Position numbers and translations under genes: made by a program. A stretch of 64,000 nt of DNA from CAZOSF01 sp964582415 (GTDB lineage: Bacteria > Bacteroidota > Bacteroidia > Flavobacteriales > Flavobacteriaceae). The DNA is taken from NCBI GenBank assembly GCA_964582415.1, contig CAZOSF010000002.1:1-64000 (forward strand), in the 5' to 3' direction. Positions 61,582 through 64,000 of the stretch are shown here, one piece after another. A model generated the notes under the pieces. The model made no database searches. It was not told the DNA's origin and was given only the letters and a program-made list of their open reading frames with translations. Each line of letters starts with the position of its first letter. The first letter of the stretch is position 1.

Positions 61582-62691
61582 ATGAAAAATTATCTCCTCC
61601 TAATCGTTGGATTTCTTTTGATTTCCTGCGCTGATAAAAATCTCACCAATAACGCCAAATACCCCCAATCAAATTCCCCTAAAAACGTCATCCTACTCAT
61701 TGGTGATGGAACGGGCTTAAGCCAGGTTTCAGCTTCTCAATTTTACCAGGATGGACCCTCCCACTTCGAGCAGTTTCCTGTGGTTGGACTTATCAAAACC
61801 TCCTCTGCTAGTGATTTGATTACCGACTCAGCAGCAGGGGCTACAGCCTTTGCCAATGGAATTAAAACATACAATGGCGCGATTGGAGTGGATACGGACA
61901 CTCTTGCCGTCGATAATATTGTAGAATTGGTTTCCAAGGAAGGAATGAGCACTGGAGTTGTTTCTACATCCTCCATTACTCATGCCACTCCGGCAAGCTT
62001 TTATGCTCACACCGCAAGTAGGAACAATCACGAAGAGATTGCGGAAGATCTGGTATATTCCGAAATTGATTTTTTTGCCGGGGCAGGAACCAATTACTTT
62101 GTAAATCGAGATGACGGCAAGAACCTATTGAATGAGTTAAAAAAACACGGATTTACAATAGATACGACTAAACTCACAACAATTACTGGGGCACAAAAAC
62201 AAGGATTCCTATTGGCTCCCAAAAGCATGCCCAAAATGATTGAGGGACGAGGTGAATTTTTAAAGAAGGCCTCCATCATGGCCATCAATATGCTGAATGA
62301 AAAGAAAGAAGGTTTCTTTCTCATGATCGAGGGATCTCAAATTGATTGGGGAGGACATGACAATGACGCCGAATATTTGATTACGGAACTATTGGATTTC
62401 GATTCCACCATTGGTGCAGTTCTAGATTTCGCCAGAAGAGATGGGGAAACCTTGGTAATTGTAACCGCCGATCATGAAACAGGTGGTTTTACCCTAGGAG
62501 CTGATGATGGTGATTACAACAAATTGAACCCTACCTTCTCCACTGATGGCCATAGCGCTACTTGGATTCCTGTCTTTGCTTTTGGACCCGGTTCCAATGA
62601 GTTTTCTGGAGTATATGAAAACAATGAAATTTTTCACAAGATTCAACAACTTTTGCTTTCCAATAATCGAACAGACCATAGTAACCTCTAA
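61582..62691 (+). CDS. Alkaline phosphatase lipoprotein (PhoA superfamily)
   Basis: Periplasmic or outer-membrane phosphomonoesterase with a lipobox LLISC (Cys about residue 16). It has 369 residues. Asp42 in LIGDGTGLSQ and the nucleophile Ser83 in LITDSAAGATAFANG are the expected metal and catalytic residues; C-terminal metal ligands lie in QIDWGGHDND and TADHETGGF. It probably releases phosphate from organic phosphates. I see no Pho-box that I can define. Confidence 0.93.
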   Translation: MKNYLLLIVGFLLISCADKNLTNNAKYPQSNSPKNVILLIGDGTGLSQVSASQFYQDGPSHFEQFPVVGLIKTSSASDLITDSAAGATAFANGIKTYNGAIGVDTDTLAVDNIVELVSKEGMSTGVVSTSSITHATPASFYAHTASRNNHEEIAEDLVYSEIDFFAGAGTNYFVNRDDGKNLLNELKKHGFTIDTTKLTTITGAQKQGFLLAPKSMPKMIEGRGEFLKKASIMAINMLNEKKEGFFLMIEGSQIDWGGHDNDAEYLITELLDFDSTIGAVLDFARRDGETLVIVTADHETGGFTLGADDGDYNKLNPTFSTDGHSATWIPVFAFGPGSNEFSGVYENNEIFHKIQQLLLSNNRTDHSNL

Positions 62692-62696
62692 TTTTG
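62689..62696 (+). promoter_or_regulatory. Possible -7 box of mlaE overlapping the phosphatase stop codon
   Basis: TAATTTTG, a perfect TAnnTTTG, begins on the phosphatase TAA stop and ends 13 nt before the mlaE ATG. The -33 region would be inside the phosphatase gene and has no TTTG. Confidence 0.35.
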
Positions 62697-62709
62697 TTAC
62701 TTTAGCGGT

Positions 62710-63447
62710 ATGAAATATCTCGCCGATATAGGCTCCTATTTCCTAATGCTTGGTCAAGTATTTTCGCGTCCCACCAAAGGACCGGTAATGCGAGAACTCA
62801 TCTTTAAAGAAATAGACGAACTCATCATTAATTCTTTGGGCATTATGGCCTTTATCTCCTTCTTCGTGGGAGGGGTTGTGGCCATCCAGACGGCTCTTAA
62901 CATAGACAACCCATTAATCCCAACCTATTTAGTTGGTTTTGCCACCCGGCAATCGGTTATCCTAGAATTTTCCCCAACCTTTATTTCGATTATCATGGCA
63001 GGTAAAATGGGCTCTTTTATTACCTCCAGTATTGGGTCCATGCGTGTGACAGAACAGATTGATGCCTTGGAGGTAATGGGAATCAACCCGTTGAATTATT
63101 TAGTATTTCCAAAGATTATTGCCGTTTTGTTCTATCCCTTCGTCATTGCCATCTCCATGGTCTTGGGAATTTTTGGAGGCTGGGTGGCAGCAGTTTACGG
63201 AGGCTTCAGTACATCAGAAGCTTTTATTCAAGGATTACAGGACGATTTTGAACCGTTCCATGTTACCTATGCCTTTATAAAAACCTTTGTATTCGCCATT
63301 ATTTTAGCTACGGTACCCTCATGGCAAGGCTATTTTATGAAAGGGGGGGCTTTGGAAGTAGGTAAAGCAAGTACCAATTCCTTTGTTTGGACCAGTGTTT
63401 TAATCATTCTAACCAATTATATCATCACCTCTTTACTTCTTGGCTAA
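62710..63447 (+). CDS. mlaE: MlaE-type ABC permease (lipid asymmetry transport)
   Basis: Inner-membrane permease of the Mla system, which moves phospholipids between the membranes. It has 245 residues with about five hydrophobic segments and the family phrase MGSFITSSIGSMRVTEQIDALEVMGINPLNYLV. It overlaps the ATPase gene mlaF by one base (TAATG). Confidence 0.93.
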   Translation: MKYLADIGSYFLMLGQVFSRPTKGPVMRELIFKEIDELIINSLGIMAFISFFVGGVVAIQTALNIDNPLIPTYLVGFATRQSVILEFSPTFISIIMAGKMGSFITSSIGSMRVTEQIDALEVMGINPLNYLVFPKIIAVLFYPFVIAISMVLGIFGGWVAAVYGGFSTSEAFIQGLQDDFEPFHVTYAFIKTFVFAIILATVPSWQGYFMKGGALEVGKASTNSFVWTSVLIILTNYIITSLLLG

Positions 63448-64000
63448 TGATTCGCGTAGAAAACCTACATAAAAGTTTTGGCGACGACCATGTCCTTAAA
63501 GGAATAACCACCTCTTTTGAACGCGGAAAAACCAATCTTATCATTGGTCAGAGTGGCAGCGGTAAAACAGTATTCCTAAAGTGCCTATTGGGATTGCATG
63601 TTCCTGATGAAGGGAAAATTTACTATTCAGACCGGGCCATTCAGGATATGGATGACAACGAAAAGAAATCCCTGCGACAAAGCATGGGAATGGTTTTTCA
63701 GGGGGGTGCCCTTTTCGATTCCATGACGGTGGAAGAAAATGTGATGTTTCCTCTACGAATGTTTACCCGAAATAAAAGAGAGGATATGTTGGCCCGTGTT
63801 AATGAGGTACTCGATAGGGTAAATCTTACCAATGCGAATAAAAAGTATCCCTCTGAAATTTCAGGAGGAATGCAAAAAAGGGTAGCTATTGCTCGAGCGA
63901 TTGTAAACCGTCCCCGCTACCTATTCTGCGATGAGCCAAATTCTGGTCTAGATCCAAAGACTGCCATACTTATCGATAATCTCATCATGGAACTCACGCA
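63447..64000 (+). CDS. mlaF: MlaF-type ABC ATPase, truncated by the window edge
   Basis: ATPase of the Mla transporter. The 184 visible codons start MIRVENLHKSFGDDHVLKG and include Walker A GQSGSGKT, Q-loop VFQGGALFDSM, signature SGGMQKRVAIARAI and Walker B YLFCDEPNSGLD. The C-terminus lies beyond 64000. It is coupled to mlaE. Confidence 0.93.
   Translation, partial: MIRVENLHKSFGDDHVLKGITTSFERGKTNLIIGQSGSGKTVFLKCLLGLHVPDEGKIYYSDRAIQDMDDNEKKSLRQSMGMVFQGGALFDSMTVEENVMFPLRMFTRNKREDMLARVNEVLDRVNLTNANKKYPSEISGGMQKRVAIARAIVNRPRYLFCDEPNSGLDPKTAILIDNLIMELT

Overview
This window comes from a bacterium of the Bacteroidota, almost certainly the family Flavobacteriaceae (class Flavobacteriia); I do not name a genus. 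Three things in the sequence support this. There are SusC/SusD outer-membrane uptake pairs and secreted proteins with type IX secretion (T9SS) sorting domains. Many genes are preceded by the Bacteroidota -7 promoter box TAnnTTTG instead of an E. coli -10. The ribosomal gene run lacks tuf, map and adk.

Layout. (1) 1-3616, minus strand: citrate synthase (C-terminus beyond the window edge), enolase and carA. (2) 3705-20772, minus strand: one uninterrupted str-S10-spc-alpha ribosomal run from rpsL to rplQ with fusA, secY, infA and rpoA. It has a consensus promoter at 20829-20859 and a strong terminator at 3645-3680. The small rpmJ, rpmD and rpmC genes are placed by reading the sequence. (3) 20943-34228, plus strand: an Omp85-type outer-membrane protein, two tandem SusC/SusD operons each ending in a small lipoprotein gene, and a T9SS-secreted protein. 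The second susD gene is interrupted by a 100-N assembly gap. The two susC genes share a 31-nt promoter-like block. (4) 34290-43744, mixed strands: rlmB, a rhomboid protease, rarA, a three-gene envelope cluster of unknown role, a YjjG-like phosphatase, a polysaccharide-deacetylase-like protein, radC, a DUF1569 protein and a PaiB-like protein. (5) 43723-52315: a lipoprotein, mpl, TPR and DUF4136 proteins, a leucine-rich T9SS protein and adk-obgE on the minus strand, then divergent purK-purE. (6) 52365-56042: an M3 oligopeptidase, an ECF-like sigma factor with a small zinc-finger partner, and a UbiA-like membrane protein. (7) 56170-64000, plus strand: gcvP, a tight operon of a ketoacyl-synthase-III-like enzyme, a methyltransferase and a glycosyltransferase, then alkaline phosphatase and mlaE-mlaF (mlaF runs off the window).

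Most of the window is core housekeeping. The regions most worth a second look are the shared susC promoter block and its two unlike SusCD pairs, the KASIII-methyltransferase-glycosyltransferase operon beside the Mla lipid transporter, several regulatory overlaps (a terminator built into the carA stop, a possibly leaderless purK), and untested hairpins within the ribosomal run. I found no CRISPR array, transposon, prophage, tRNA or rRNA gene, and no gene-free stretch longer than 300 bases. I see no clear sign of a wholly new system.
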